A stretch of DNA of 64,000 nucleotides from DASUCS01 sp041166745 (GCA_041166745.1 JBEEGH010000005.1:248001-312000); one strand, 5' to 3'; counted from the first letter of the stretch, positions 1 through 8,723 are shown. Program-made: numbers and translations. The notes: a model not told the origin generated them from the letters alone.

Positions 1-458
1 TGCCGTTGTGGATGTGGCTCGCCATCCAGCTGCCCGAGGGGATGATCGCGGTCTGGCACTGGGAGTACGCGAACGGCGCGCCGGTGTACACCGACGGCTG
101 CTTCGCGCCGGCCGATGGTGGCGACCCGGTGCCGGTCGTGGGATTCCATCACGACCTCCGGTGGGTGGGGGAGGACGGGGCGGAACGGTCATATGAGCGT
201 GACGGCGGTGACGTCACGGGACTGGCCGGCCACGTCGACATCCACCTCGAAGGGGGCCGGACGCTGGCGATCGATGCGGAGGGTCGCTGGGCCCAGCGCT
301 ACGGACCACTCGGTGGGGGACTGAGCGAAATGCTCGTCCGGACCTCCGACGGAACCGCCGGCACCGCGATCTACGAGGTCACCGGGGCGTCGCACCATCA
401 TTTCTTCCCGGTGGCGAGGGCAACCGGCCTTCCTCCTGACGGAAATCAGGGCTCGTAG
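1..458 (+). CDS. C-terminal part of an unrecognised protein
   Basis: The frame is open from the left edge and ends with TAG at 456-458. About 150 codons are visible and the start lies outside the window. The visible part has alternating hydrophobic and polar residues with many Gly, Trp and His, which suggests a beta-rich domain. A histidine cluster (HHHFFPVAR) lies near the C-terminus. There is no membrane segment. The overall look recalls AttH/CrtC-like lipocalin domains, but this is a weak impression. Downstream lies a 110-base spacer and then a pseudopilin gene on the same strand; nothing suggests a functional link. Confidence 0.55.
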   Translation, partial: PLWMWLAIQLPEGMIAVWHWEYANGAPVYTDGCFAPADGGDPVPVVGFHHDLRWVGEDGAERSYERDGGDVTGLAGHVDIHLEGGRTLAIDAEGRWAQRYGPLGGGLSEMLVRTSDGTAGTAIYEVTGASHHHFFPVARATGLPPDGNQGS

Positions 459-495
459 CCATCGACGTACATGCCCTAAGGAACTAGCCATAGCA

Positions 496-528
496 GCCCT
501 TTTGGGCCGACGGGTGTTTTCGACCCGT
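496..528 (+). other. Two small tandem hairpins ahead of the pseudopilin genes
   Basis: GCCC-TTTT-GGGC (496-507) is followed directly by ACGGGT-7 nt-ACCCGT (510-515 / 523-528). They lie between the stop of the first gene and the first TadE-like gene. They could end transcription of the upstream gene, but no T-run follows, so a classical intrinsic terminator is not supported. Confidence 0.3.
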
Positions 529-571
529 TCTACCTCAGGTAATCAGGGCAACCTGCCGAAAAACAGCAGTG

Positions 572-1066
572 ATGAGCTATGCCCGCGAGTCCGACAGCGG
601 GAGACGACGGTTCCAGGGCGATGACGGTGCGCTGCTCGTGGAGCTGGCCCTCTCCGCTGTCGTACTCATCCTGATCGTCTTTGGGGTCATCGACCTCGGC
701 CGGTCGTACGCGCTCCAGAATCGTCTCGCAAACGCGTCGCGTGAAGGCGCGGCGATTGCACAGTTCAAGCCCGGCAACGTCAACACGGGGTGCGCGAGCG
801 GGAGCAACATCGTCGACCGCGCTTCGAGCGAGGACTCGGGCCTCGCCGCAGCGCCCGGATTCACCGTCACCGTCGCCAAGCAAGTCGGCGCTTCGCGGGT
901 GGCATTCACTGGCTGCGGAACACCCACAGGGACGACGGTCTCCGCTGGTGACACCGTCGTCGTGACCGTCACCGCCAACTTCTCCGTCATCACGCCGATC
1001 ATCGCTTCGATGATCGGCAACACCGTCGTCGTCTCGAAGAGCACCTCCGTGGTGGTGCAAGGATGA
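572..1066 (+). CDS. TadE-like pseudopilin
   Basis: Minor pilin-like protein of the Tad/Flp pilus type, expected to be anchored in the cytoplasmic membrane. A short polar N-terminus rich in Arg precedes the typical TadE stretch GALLVELALSAVVLILIVFG (about residues 20-40), which combines the Gly-Ala, Glu and membrane-segment signature of the family. The rest is an exported Thr/Val-rich domain with three or four Cys that could form disulfides. ATG at 572 is directly preceded by GTG at 569; neither has a convincing ribosome binding site, so either may be used. The stop overlaps the next start by 4 bases (ATGA), indicating translational coupling in a three-gene set. No secretion ATPase or Flp pilin is adjacent; the machinery genes lie at 12477-19893. 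Confidence 0.8.
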   Translation: MSYARESDSGRRRFQGDDGALLVELALSAVVLILIVFGVIDLGRSYALQNRLANASREGAAIAQFKPGNVNTGCASGSNIVDRASSEDSGLAAAPGFTVTVAKQVGASRVAFTGCGTPTGTTVSAGDTVVVTVTANFSVITPIIASMIGNTVVVSKSTSVVVQG

Positions 1067-1965
1067 TCCGCGAACGCGTGAAACGTTGTTTCGGTGACCG
1101 CGGCGCCATGCTCGTCGAGGCCGCGTTCGTGTTTCCGCTTTTTCTCACGTTGCTGTTCGGGATCGTCGACATCGGCAACGCCGAATTCCAGACGAGCCAA
1201 GCGACGGCGGCAGCGCGCGATGGCGCCCGCATCGGCATCCTCCATTTCGACAACGCGGATGTGAACGGCTCGGGTGACAGGCAGCTCATCGTCGACCAGG
1301 TCAACGCTCGGATGGCCGGCCAGAGCGCCACGGTCGCGGTGTCGTGCATCGAGGGACTCACCGGGTCGACCACCCTGGACTGCTCGCAGGCGATCCCCGA
1401 TCAGGATCGGATTCGGGTCACGGTGTCGTGGACCTACAACCCGCTCACTCCCGTGATGGCCAGGGTCGGCCCGCAGAACATCAGCGGCACCGCGACCATG
1501 GCGATTCTCGGTCAACCGACGGGTTTGCCGGCAACTACCACAACGACGAGCACGACCACGACCACGACCACCACGACCACGCCCGGCTCTTCGACGTCAT
1601 CCACGTCGACGTCGTCGACCACCACCACGACCACGCCGCCCGGCGGCTGTTCGATCGTGGGTCTGAGCGTCAACCCGGCATTGCCGCTCGTGCGACAGAA
1701 CAAGAACAGCACCAATCTCAAGACCAACACAACGTTCACCGTCACGACGAACGGGGCGGCAACGTGTACCACGCTCAAGATCCAGTTCCCGACCAAGACC
1801 GCACCCACGACGTGGTCGCTCACACCGGGAGCCGGAGCGACGTGGACGGCCTTGGTGCACACGACGGATCTGGCCTGGGCCGCCGGTACGAACCTCCCGC
1901 TCTACATACAGAACAGCGCCGGCACCACGCTCTCCGGCGGCACATTCTCGGTCACAGTCACATGA
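1063..1965 (+). CDS. TadE-like pseudopilin with Thr/Ser-rich linker
   Basis: Second TadE-family protein, 300 residues, about twice the usual length. Residues 10-40 hold the TadE signature (GAMLVEAAFVFPLFLTLLFG) with one membrane helix, followed by a TadE-type exported domain to about residue 150. Then comes a low-complexity Thr/Ser segment (about residues 155-195) and a second beta-type domain of about 100 residues that starts at a Cys and has no recognised family. The linker could act as a flexible stalk displaying the C-terminal domain outside the cell wall (inference). The gene overlaps the upstream TadE stop by 4 bases and its own stop overlaps the ATG of the TadG-like gene. Confidence 0.8.
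   Translation: MIRERVKRCFGDRGAMLVEAAFVFPLFLTLLFGIVDIGNAEFQTSQATAAARDGARIGILHFDNADVNGSGDRQLIVDQVNARMAGQSATVAVSCIEGLTGSTTLDCSQAIPDQDRIRVTVSWTYNPLTPVMARVGPQNISGTATMAILGQPTGLPATTTTTSTTTTTTTTTTPGSSTSSTSTSSTTTTTTPPGGCSIVGLSVNPALPLVRQNKNSTNLKTNTTFTVTTNGAATCTTLKIQFPTKTAPTTWSLTPGAGATWTALVHTTDLAWAAGTNLPLYIQNSAGTTLSGGTFSVTVT
1534..1638 (+). repeat. Low-complexity ACC/ACG Thr-codon tract
   Basis: About 100 bases dominated by ACC, ACG and occasional TCG/AGC codons encode the Thr/Ser linker of the second TadE-like protein. The tract is trinucleotide-like, so length changes by slippage would keep frame. Confidence 0.7.
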
Positions 1966-2987
1966 GAGGACGTTCGGTGCTCACCAATCTGCGGAAGCGA
2001 GCCCGAGGTGACGAAGGCGCAATCCTCATCTTCCTCGGTCTCTCCATCACGATGCTCCTCGTTGTTGCGGCACTCGTGCTCGATGGCGGCTCGGCGTACG
2101 TGCAGCGGCGCCAAGGGCAGAACGCGGCCGATGCCGCGGCAATGGCCGGGGCTCGCGCCCTCGACCGCTACCGCTTTCCCCCGACGGGCACGACCCCGGA
2201 CGTCACGACCATCTCGTCGCAAGTGGCGTCGGTCGCCACTTCGAACGGAGCCACGGCGATCGTCTCGTGTCGCCTGATCAACTACGACCAAGTCGGTGTG
2301 GCGTCGGATCTCGGAGCGTGCACCTCGGCGAGCGCGGCCAACAATGCCGAGGGCGTGCGCGTTTCTGTCTCACAGACCCGAACGACGTACTTCGGTGGCA
2401 TCACCGGCAAGGCGACGACGACAGCCACGACGGGCGCTACGGCAACCATTCAGCAGCTGGCGAGCATCGGGGCGCCGTTCCTGATCTGTGGCAATGCCGC
2501 GAAGGGCGGCTACAACCTGCTCAACGCGAACGGAACGCTCAACCCCACGACCGCCCAGAACGCCGGGGAGATGACGATTCATGGATCACAAGTGCCGGAC
2601 TGTGGTGCCGGATCGCAGTTCAAGGGGCTCATGGACAACGCCGACATCCAACTGAATGTCTGGACGGACATCGGGACTCAGGGCAACCGGGTCGGCCAGT
2701 ACCGCGACGTGACGACGGACATCAACGCGTGCCCGGACGGCGGCCCGTACACGAACTGCGACATGCTGCTACCGATCATGCAGAGCGGGTTGGGAAGCGG
2801 CTCCGGGGCAACCGCGTTCGTGACCGCCTACGCGGTGTTCCATGTCACCGAGGGCTCGACCGGCAACAGCGAGCACACGGCGCACTACGTCGCCACGATC
2901 ACCCAAGCCAGCGGTGGCCAAGGCGCCGGCGTCGATCTCGGCGGTGCGAACAGCGGGCTGATTCGGCTCATCAAGCTGGTCGAATAG
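1962..2987 (+). CDS. TadG-like Flp pilus assembly protein
   Basis: Putative Flp/Tad pilus assembly protein of 341 residues. After a basic N-terminus, residues 15-40 carry the Tad N-domain pattern (GAILIFLGLSITMLLVVAAL), then the family motif GQNAADAAAMAGA, in which an alanine-rich helix follows the membrane segment. The remaining 270 residues are a secreted domain with several Cys and no recognised fold. The start is ATG 1962, which overlaps the previous stop (ATGA); a frame open further upstream is the shadow of the Thr-rich gene. It completes the set TadE-TadE-TadG, a composition resembling an accessory minor-pilin locus that may feed the Tad machinery encoded at 12477-19893. Confidence 0.75.
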   Translation: MRGRSVLTNLRKRARGDEGAILIFLGLSITMLLVVAALVLDGGSAYVQRRQGQNAADAAAMAGARALDRYRFPPTGTTPDVTTISSQVASVATSNGATAIVSCRLINYDQVGVASDLGACTSASAANNAEGVRVSVSQTRTTYFGGITGKATTTATTGATATIQQLASIGAPFLICGNAAKGGYNLLNANGTLNPTTAQNAGEMTIHGSQVPDCGAGSQFKGLMDNADIQLNVWTDIGTQGNRVGQYRDVTTDINACPDGGPYTNCDMLLPIMQSGLGSGSGATAFVTAYAVFHVTEGSTGNSEHTAHYVATITQASGGQGAGVDLGGANSGLIRLIKLVE

Positions 2988-3002
2988 CGCTTTCTCAGCC
3001 CG

Positions 3003-3008
3003 TAGGGT
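3003..3008 (+). promoter_or_regulatory. TAGGGT -10 box of a likely leaderless ppx transcript
   Basis: TAGGGT ends 6 bases before the GTG at 3015, the spacing seen for leaderless actinobacterial mRNAs. No ribosome binding site precedes the GTG and no good -35 box is visible. Confidence 0.4.
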
Positions 3009-3014
3009 GAGCGC

Positions 3015-4562
3015 GTGGCGCGCGCAGAAACCTCTGACGAGCCGCTCGCCGCGATCGACATCGGTACCAACTCGATTCACCTGTTGATCGCGCGCCCGAC
3101 GGGAAACAACCGATTCGAGGTCATCGACCGCGAGAAGGAAGTAGTGCGCCTTGGATCGGGCTCGGGCGACATGAAGCGGTTGGCGCCGGAGGCGATGGAA
3201 CGCGGCCTCGACGCACTGCGACGCTTCCAGCAGGTGGCGGCTAGCCGCGGCGCCACTGTGTATGCAGTCGCGACGAGCGCAGTGCGCGAGGCCGAGAATC
3301 GCAACGAGTTCGTGCGGCGAGCGAAGGACGAGGCCGGCGTCAAGGTCGCGGTCATCTCTGGTGCCGAGGAAGCTCGGCTCATTCGCCTAGGGGCGCTGCA
3401 AGCCGTACCGGCCTACGAGCAGCGCCACCTCATCGTCGACATCGGTGGTGGGAGTACCGAGTTCATCATCGGGGAGGGCGCCGAAGTGCTCGGTGCCCGC
3501 AGCCTCAAGCTGGGCGCCATCCGGCTCACCGAACGGTTCGGTCTTGGCGGTGCCGTGAAGCGCAAGGCGCTCGACGAGTGTCGTCAGTTCATTCGCTCGT
3601 ATCTCGCGCCCGTCGCTCGCATGACGAAGTCGCTCGGGTTCGAGGTGGCCATCGGCAGCTCGGGCACGATCGTGAACCTGGCCGAGATGGCGCGGGCCGC
3701 CCGAGGGGATGCACCGATGCGGCAGGTCAGCGGAGCCACACTCGACGCTGCAGGACTTGCGCACGTCATCGAACTGCTCGCGGCCTGCGGATCCCTCGAG
3801 GATCGCATGGCGATTCCTGGGCTCGACCCCAAGCGGGCGGACATCGTGCTCGGTGGCGCGCTCGTCCTCGAGCAAGCCTTCGCGTTCCTCGGCATTGACC
3901 AGATGGTCGTATCCGACTTCGCCCTTCGTGAGGGAGTGTTGCTCGATGCTCTTCGGCGACGCGACAAGACTTCGATCGGACACTTGCGCGATCTGCGCTA
4001 CGAGAGCGTGATGCATGTCGCCGCGTTGATGCCGGGCGAAGCCGACCACGCGGAGCATTCCACCGAGCTCGCGCTCCGGGTGTTCGAGCAAACAATGGAG
4101 CTGCACGGCCTCGACACGTCGTACGAGGAGTTGCTCGAGGCGGCCGGGTTCCTCGCCAACGTGGGGCTTCTCGTGTCGCACGACCGCCATCACCTGCACA
4201 GCTACTACGTGATTCGGAACTCCGATGCGCTGACCGGCTTCACCGACGAGGAGATCGAGCTCATCGCCCAAGTGGCGAGATACCACCGCAAGAGCGCGCC
4301 GAAGCCCACGCACACCGAGTTTGCGGCCCTGCCTGCCGAGACGCAGCAAGTCGTGCGTTTGCTCGCGGGCATCTTGCGCATCGGAGTGGCGTTGGATCGC
4401 ACCAGGACCGGTGTCGTTCGCGATGTCACCATCCGTCAGAACAAGCATCAGCTCCTGATCGAGTTGCACGGCGACGCCGACATGAGTTTGGAGCGCTACA
4501 CCGCCCAAGCTCGAAAGGGGCTGCTCGAGGAGGCCTTGGGCATGGAGGTCGTCGTCGAATGA
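3015..4562 (+). CDS. ppx: Ppx/GppA phosphatase family protein
   Basis: Exopolyphosphatase or guanosine pentaphosphate phosphohydrolase, a cytosolic enzyme that shortens polyphosphate or converts pppGpp to ppGpp. The ASKHA-fold signatures are clear: AAIDIGTNSIHLLIA near residue 12-26 (phosphate 1), VDIGGGSTEFIIG near residue 140-152 (phosphate 2) and AIGSSGTIVNLA near residue 214-225. The C-terminal 200 residues form the HD-like all-helical domain of long Ppx proteins (HDRHHLHSYYVIRNSD). At 515 residues it matches the two-domain length. GTG 3015 follows a -10-like box by 6 bases. The stop overlaps the next ATG (ATGA), coupling it to the MFS gene. Sequence alone does not settle Ppx versus GppA. 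Confidence 0.88.
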   Translation: MARAETSDEPLAAIDIGTNSIHLLIARPTGNNRFEVIDREKEVVRLGSGSGDMKRLAPEAMERGLDALRRFQQVAASRGATVYAVATSAVREAENRNEFVRRAKDEAGVKVAVISGAEEARLIRLGALQAVPAYEQRHLIVDIGGGSTEFIIGEGAEVLGARSLKLGAIRLTERFGLGGAVKRKALDECRQFIRSYLAPVARMTKSLGFEVAIGSSGTIVNLAEMARAARGDAPMRQVSGATLDAAGLAHVIELLAACGSLEDRMAIPGLDPKRADIVLGGALVLEQAFAFLGIDQMVVSDFALREGVLLDALRRRDKTSIGHLRDLRYESVMHVAALMPGEADHAEHSTELALRVFEQTMELHGLDTSYEELLEAAGFLANVGLLVSHDRHHLHSYYVIRNSDALTGFTDEEIELIAQVARYHRKSAPKPTHTEFAALPAETQQVVRLLAGILRIGVALDRTRTGVVRDVTIRQNKHQLLIELHGDADMSLERYTAQARKGLLEEALGMEVVVE

Positions 4563-6004
4563 GCGAAGAAGGGGTGGCCTTTGCCACGCCGGAGGGCCGA
4601 TGGGTCATCGCCGCCGCGGTGTTGGGTTCGGGTGTTGCCTTCCTCGATGGCACTGTGGTCAACGCGGCATTGCCCGCCATCGCAAACGACCTGCACACGG
4701 GGCTCGCGTCTTTGCAGTGGACGCTCACTGCGTACCTCTTGACGCTCGGTTCATTGCTGGTCGTCGGCGGCAGCCTCGGTGACCTGTACGGACGGCGCCG
4801 TATCTTCGTGGCCGGCTTGGCCGGCTTCGCGATCGCGTCGCTCGGGTGCGCAGTCGCTCAAACGAGCGCCCTGCTCATCGTGGCCCGATGCATCCAAGGC
4901 GCGGCGGCGGCAGCACTCGTTCCCGGCAGCCTGGCCCTGATCGCGGCGTCGTTCCGCGTCGAGGATCGGGGCCGCGCGATCGGCGCGTGGTCAGGGCTCG
5001 CGGGGATATCGACGGCGATCGGGCCGTTTCTCGGTGGCTGGTTGATCGATTCCGTGTCGTGGCGATACGTGTTCCTCATCAACCTCCCGCTGTCGGCGAT
5101 CGCGATCGTGATGACGATGCGCCATGTTCCGGAGAGCAGGGACGAGGATTCGGTGCGCCACGTCGACGTGCTAGGTGGGCTCACGCTCTCGGTGGGACTC
5201 GCGGGCCTCGTCTACGCGCTCATCGAGGGCCCGGCCGGAACCTCGGGCACGGTGATCGTCACCGCGGTGGTGGTGGGCATCGGTGGTCTCATCGCATTCG
5301 CGATCGTCGAAACCCGCAGTCCGCAGCCGATGGTGCCACTCGCCCTCTTCCGATCGCGACAGTTCTCTGGCGCCAACGCCGTGACGGCCGCGGTGTACGC
5401 GGCGATCGGCGTGGCCTTCTTCCTGATCGTGGTGCATCTGCAGACCAACCTCGGGTACTCCGCACTTGGCGCAGGTGCCGCTCTGCTGCCGGTGACCCTC
5501 ATCATGTTGGTCTTGTCGTCGCGCGCCGGCGCGCTGGCGCAGCGAATCGGTCCGCGCTGGCCGATGACCGTCGGCCCCGTGATCGTCGGCGTCGGGTTGG
5601 CGATGCTGTCGGGGATCGACCGGGGTTCGAGCTATCCCACGGGCGTGTTGCCGGGCATGCTGGTGTTCGGTCTGGGCCTGGCCGTCACCGTCGCACCGCT
5701 CACGGCTGCGGTGCTGGCAGCGGTCGACGACCACCACGCCGGTATTGGTTCGGCCCTCAACAATGCCGCCGCACGCATCGCATCGCTGCTCGCCATCGCG
5801 GTGGTGCCTGCGATGGTCGGGTTGTCCGACGACTTCGTCGCTGGGTATCGAAAGGCACTGCTGATCTCGGCGGGACTGTCTGCAGCGGGCGGCGTGATCG
5901 CTTGGTTCACCATCCGGACCGCCGCGGCCGTCGGAACGCCTGCGCATGTGCCCGTCGGACCGTCCTGCCATGAACCGTGCGTGAAGATCGACCATGCTGC
6001 CTAA
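4559..6004 (+). CDS. MFS transporter, DHA2-like multidrug family
   Basis: Proton-driven exporter of the major facilitator superfamily in the cytoplasmic membrane, 481 residues, compatible with the 14-helix DHA2 (EmrB/QacA) type. Motif D1 of the family (LDGTVVNAALPAIA) lies near residue 24-37 and motif A (GSLGDLYGRRRIFV) near residue 70-85; motif C-like glycine-rich helices follow (GISTAIGPFLGGWLI). No substrate can be read from the sequence. It overlaps the ppx stop by 4 bases and is followed after 3 bases by an ABC transporter ATPase, so all four genes up to 7728 may be one transcript. Confidence 0.88.
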   Translation: MSEEGVAFATPEGRWVIAAAVLGSGVAFLDGTVVNAALPAIANDLHTGLASLQWTLTAYLLTLGSLLVVGGSLGDLYGRRRIFVAGLAGFAIASLGCAVAQTSALLIVARCIQGAAAAALVPGSLALIAASFRVEDRGRAIGAWSGLAGISTAIGPFLGGWLIDSVSWRYVFLINLPLSAIAIVMTMRHVPESRDEDSVRHVDVLGGLTLSVGLAGLVYALIEGPAGTSGTVIVTAVVVGIGGLIAFAIVETRSPQPMVPLALFRSRQFSGANAVTAAVYAAIGVAFFLIVVHLQTNLGYSALGAGAALLPVTLIMLVLSSRAGALAQRIGPRWPMTVGPVIVGVGLAMLSGIDRGSSYPTGVLPGMLVFGLGLAVTVAPLTAAVLAAVDDHHAGIGSALNNAAARIASLLAIAVVPAMVGLSDDFVAGYRKALLISAGLSAAGGVIAWFTIRTAAAVGTPAHVPVGPSCHEPCVKIDHAA

Positions 6005-6007
6005 TTC

Positions 6008-6916
6008 ATGACCAGCGGCCCGGCGATCGAGGCGATCGGCCTCTCCAAGCGATTCGGCGACGTCCTCGCCGTGCAAGACCTCAGCTTCGTCGTCGAGCCA
6101 GGCCAGGTCTGCGGGCTGCTCGGGCCAAACGGCGCAGGCAAGACGACCACTGTCCGGATGATCGTCGGCCTCATCCGCGCCAACGACGGCCACGCTCGCC
6201 TGCTGGGTGAGGACATGCGGCCGAGCGCGCCCGTGCTGCGCCGCGTTGGCCTGCTCGTCGAGAAGCCTGCATTCGTGCCGTATCTCTCGGGGATGCGCAA
6301 CCTCCAACTCCACTGGGCGGCCGGCGGCGACCCTTGGCCGCCCGTGGGGCTCGACGAGGCCATCGACCTCGCGAACCTCGGCCCGGCCATCGATCGCAAG
6401 GTCAAGGGCTACTCGCAAGGCATGCGGCAACGACTCGGAATCGCCCAAGCCGTGATGCACCGCCCCGAGCTCCTCGTGCTCGACGAGCCGACCAATGGCA
6501 TGGATCCGGCCGAGACCCGTCGGATGCGCGTCGGGATCGCGGAGCTGTCCTCGCGCGGCGCGACCGTGTTGCTGTCGAGCCACCTGCTCGCAGAGGTCGA
6601 GCAGATGTGCAGCCACGTGCTCGTCGTCGACAACGGCACGCTCGTCGCGGCGGGCACGGTCGCCGACATCATCGGCGCGGGCCAATCGGTCGACCTCGAG
6701 GTCGACGATCCGGTGCGCGCCACCGCACTGCTGCAGGCGATTCCCGGCGTGGTCAGCGTCTTGCCGTCCGAGCGTGGGCTCATCGTCGAGCTCGACGGGA
6801 TCCGACGGTCCGAGATCGTCGCCGCGCTCGTTCAGGGGGGACTCGCCGTCGACGCGGTGATGCCACGACGGCGCCTGGAAGACGCGTACCTCTCGATCGT
6901 GGCGGACGACGCGTGA
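6008..6916 (+). CDS. ABC transporter ATP-binding protein
   Basis: Cytosolic ATPase subunit of an ABC exporter. Walker A is GPNGAGKTT (about residue 39-47), the signature is YSQGMRQRLGIA (about residue 137-148), Walker B with catalytic Glu is LLVLDEPTNGMDP (about residue 157-169) and the switch His is in SSHLLAEVE. Length 302 with a C-terminal DUF4162-like extension fits the CcmA/DrrA-like group that works with a separate permease. The next gene starts within its last codons (GTG 6913) and encodes that permease. Substrate unknown. Confidence 0.92.
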   Translation: MTSGPAIEAIGLSKRFGDVLAVQDLSFVVEPGQVCGLLGPNGAGKTTTVRMIVGLIRANDGHARLLGEDMRPSAPVLRRVGLLVEKPAFVPYLSGMRNLQLHWAAGGDPWPPVGLDEAIDLANLGPAIDRKVKGYSQGMRQRLGIAQAVMHRPELLVLDEPTNGMDPAETRRMRVGIAELSSRGATVLLSSHLLAEVEQMCSHVLVVDNGTLVAAGTVADIIGAGQSVDLEVDDPVRATALLQAIPGVVSVLPSERGLIVELDGIRRSEIVAALVQGGLAVDAVMPRRRLEDAYLSIVADDA

Positions 6917-7728
6917 TTCGGGTCGAATGGATCCGTCAGACTCGCCGTGCGCGCACGTGGGCGTGCCTCGCTGGGCTCGCGGCGGTGCCCATCATCTTCT
7001 CGATCGCCGCCTACGTCGACCCGCCCCGGGAACGTCGGGAGGTCAACGTTTTCACTCTGCTCACTGAGAGCGGGCTCAATCTCGCCATCGTCGCTCTGTT
7101 CTTCATGAGTCAATTCTTCCTGGTGGTGGTCGTCGCCGCGTTTGGCGGTGAGAGCGTCTCGGGTGAGGCGACATGGGGAACGCTGCGCTACCTCCTCGTG
7201 CGCCCGGTCTCGCGCACCCGGCTCATCCTGAGCAAGATCTTCGTGGCGTACCTGCTCGCCATCATCTCGGTCCTGGTCATCCTGGCCGCCGGTCTCGCCG
7301 CTGGAACGCTCGCGTTCGGATGGCACGACGCATTGATCATCGATCGCAGCTTCTTGTTCCCGCTTCCCGTTCCCGTGGCGGCGATGGAGATGTTCTGGCG
7401 GCTCATGTTCGGCGGTGCATACGTCGCGCTCACGATGTTGACGGTCGTCTGCATCGGGGTGTTTCTGTCGACGTTGACGGATTCGACCGCCGCCGCCGTG
7501 GTCGGCACGGTTGTTTCCGTCGTCACGTCGAACGTTCTCGGTGCACTGCCGGGGCTGCGGAGCGTGAAGCCGTTCCTGCCGACGAGGTATTGGGACGAGT
7601 GGCACAACCTGTACGCCACCACGAGCCTTCAGGACATGTGGAAGGGGGTGGCGTCGACATTGATCTGGTCGACGCTCATCACGCTCCTCGCCCTGTGGCG
7701 ATTCCAGCGCAAGGACATCCTGTCGTAG
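6913..7728 (+). CDS. ABC transporter permease (ABC-2 type)
   Basis: Membrane subunit for the preceding ATPase, 271 residues with about six hydrophobic segments. The short loop ESVSGEATWGTLRYLLVRPVSR is the typical ABC-2 coupling region (conserved E-x-x-x-GTL-x-x-LL-x-x-PVSR pattern). GTG 6913 overlaps the ATPase stop by 4 bases; no other start fits the N-terminal RVEWIRQTRRARTW amphipathic segment. The 3' end overlaps by 34 bases the GTG chosen for the next gene. The pair probably exports a lipid, drug or peptide; no substrate evidence. Confidence 0.88.
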   Translation: MIRVEWIRQTRRARTWACLAGLAAVPIIFSIAAYVDPPRERREVNVFTLLTESGLNLAIVALFFMSQFFLVVVVAAFGGESVSGEATWGTLRYLLVRPVSRTRLILSKIFVAYLLAIISVLVILAAGLAAGTLAFGWHDALIIDRSFLFPLPVPVAAMEMFWRLMFGGAYVALTMLTVVCIGVFLSTLTDSTAAAVVGTVVSVVTSNVLGALPGLRSVKPFLPTRYWDEWHNLYATTSLQDMWKGVASTLIWSTLITLLALWRFQRKDILS

Positions 7729-8717
7729 TCGAGCTCGCCTGCAACGTTTGCGGCGCGGTTGTCGAGCCCGACGCGACCACGTGGTGCTGCCCTCGCTGTC
7801 GGGGCACCTTGTCGTTCGCCAGGTTGCATGTCCCACCGCCTACGTCGCTCGCTCGAGTGACGATGGGGGAGGGGAACACCCCGCTCGCCACGATCCGAGT
7901 CGGTGGCCGGGACGTGCTTGCCAAGCTGGAGTTCGAGGCCCCGACCCACTCCTTCAAGGATCGCGGCGCGGCCATGCTCATCGCCGCCGCGCTTGATGTC
8001 GGCGCAACCCGAGTGGTGGCCGACTCGAGCGGAAACGCCGGTACGGCCATCGCGGCGTATGCCGCTCGGGCGGAGCTGCCCTGCGAAGTGTTCGTCTCGG
8101 CGGCGATGGCGTCGTCCAAGGTGGCGCGCATCAATGCGCACGTCGTTGCGGTGAAGGGAACGCGGGAAGACGTTGCCGCGGCCGCCATTGCTCGCGTCGA
8201 GGAAACGGGCGCGTTCTATGCCAGCCACGTGTGGAACCCATGGTTCTTCGAAGGGACGAAGCACTACGTGCTCGAGCTCGTGGCGCACCTCGGCCGGCTC
8301 CCGGCGACGCTCGTGCTGCCGGCCGGCAACGGCTCGTTGGTGCTTGGTGCGTGGCGCGCGCTCCAAGAGCTCGGGATGGCCACGCCGATCATCGCGGTGC
8401 AGGCCGCGGGGTGCGCTCCCCTCGCCGAAGCCTTCGCGGCTGGGCTCGACCATGTGCGTCCGGTCATCGACCAAGGCACGATCGCCGCGGGAATCGCCAT
8501 CGGCGAGCCGGCGCGTGGTGACGAGATCCTGGCGGCGGTCCGGGCCACCGGAGGCTCGCTCGTCACCGTCACCGACGACGAGATCGTGGCGGCCGCGACC
8601 GAGCTGGCTGGTCACGGGTTCATGGTCGAGCCGACCGCGGCAGCCCCGGTCGCTGCCTTGCCGCAGATCGACGTCGACGATGTGGTGATCCCGATCGCCG
8701 CAGGCGGGCGGGCCTAG
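7695..8717 (+). CDS. thrC: Threonine-synthase-like PLP enzyme with N-terminal zinc ribbon
   Basis: PLP-dependent enzyme of fold type II. An N-terminal zinc ribbon (CNVC and CPRC, about residues 16-35) precedes the catalytic domain. The PLP lysine is in THSFKDRGAAM (about residue 88-98), the substrate loop is SSGNAGTA, and a phosphate-binding GNGSL segment follows. This layout fits archaeal-type threonine synthases, which convert O-phosphohomoserine to threonine. At 340 residues it is slightly short. No ATG, GTG or TTG lies between the upstream stops and the zinc ribbon except GTG 7695, which overlaps the ABC permease gene by 34 bases; I chose it so that the first Cys pair is included. A related PLP lyase is possible because no other threonine genes are nearby. 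Confidence 0.75.
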   Translation: MAIPAQGHPVVVELACNVCGAVVEPDATTWCCPRCRGTLSFARLHVPPPTSLARVTMGEGNTPLATIRVGGRDVLAKLEFEAPTHSFKDRGAAMLIAAALDVGATRVVADSSGNAGTAIAAYAARAELPCEVFVSAAMASSKVARINAHVVAVKGTREDVAAAAIARVEETGAFYASHVWNPWFFEGTKHYVLELVAHLGRLPATLVLPAGNGSLVLGAWRALQELGMATPIIAVQAAGCAPLAEAFAAGLDHVRPVIDQGTIAAGIAIGEPARGDEILAAVRATGGSLVTVTDDEIVAAATELAGHGFMVEPTAAAPVAALPQIDVDDVVIPIAAGGRA

Positions 8718-8723
8718 GAAGTC

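Noticed and set aside
441..590. Possible c-di-GMP (GEMM) riboswitch upstream of the pseudopilin genes, because of GGGCAACC...GAAA
   Set aside because: The conserved GGGACGCAAAGCC half and the tetraloop receptor are missing, and the element would run into the coding region.
5171..6685. A 504-codon minus-strand frame opposite the MFS and ABC ATPase genes
   Set aside because: It is a long GC-driven shadow with Arg/His/Asp-rich composition; both plus-strand genes have clear family motifs.
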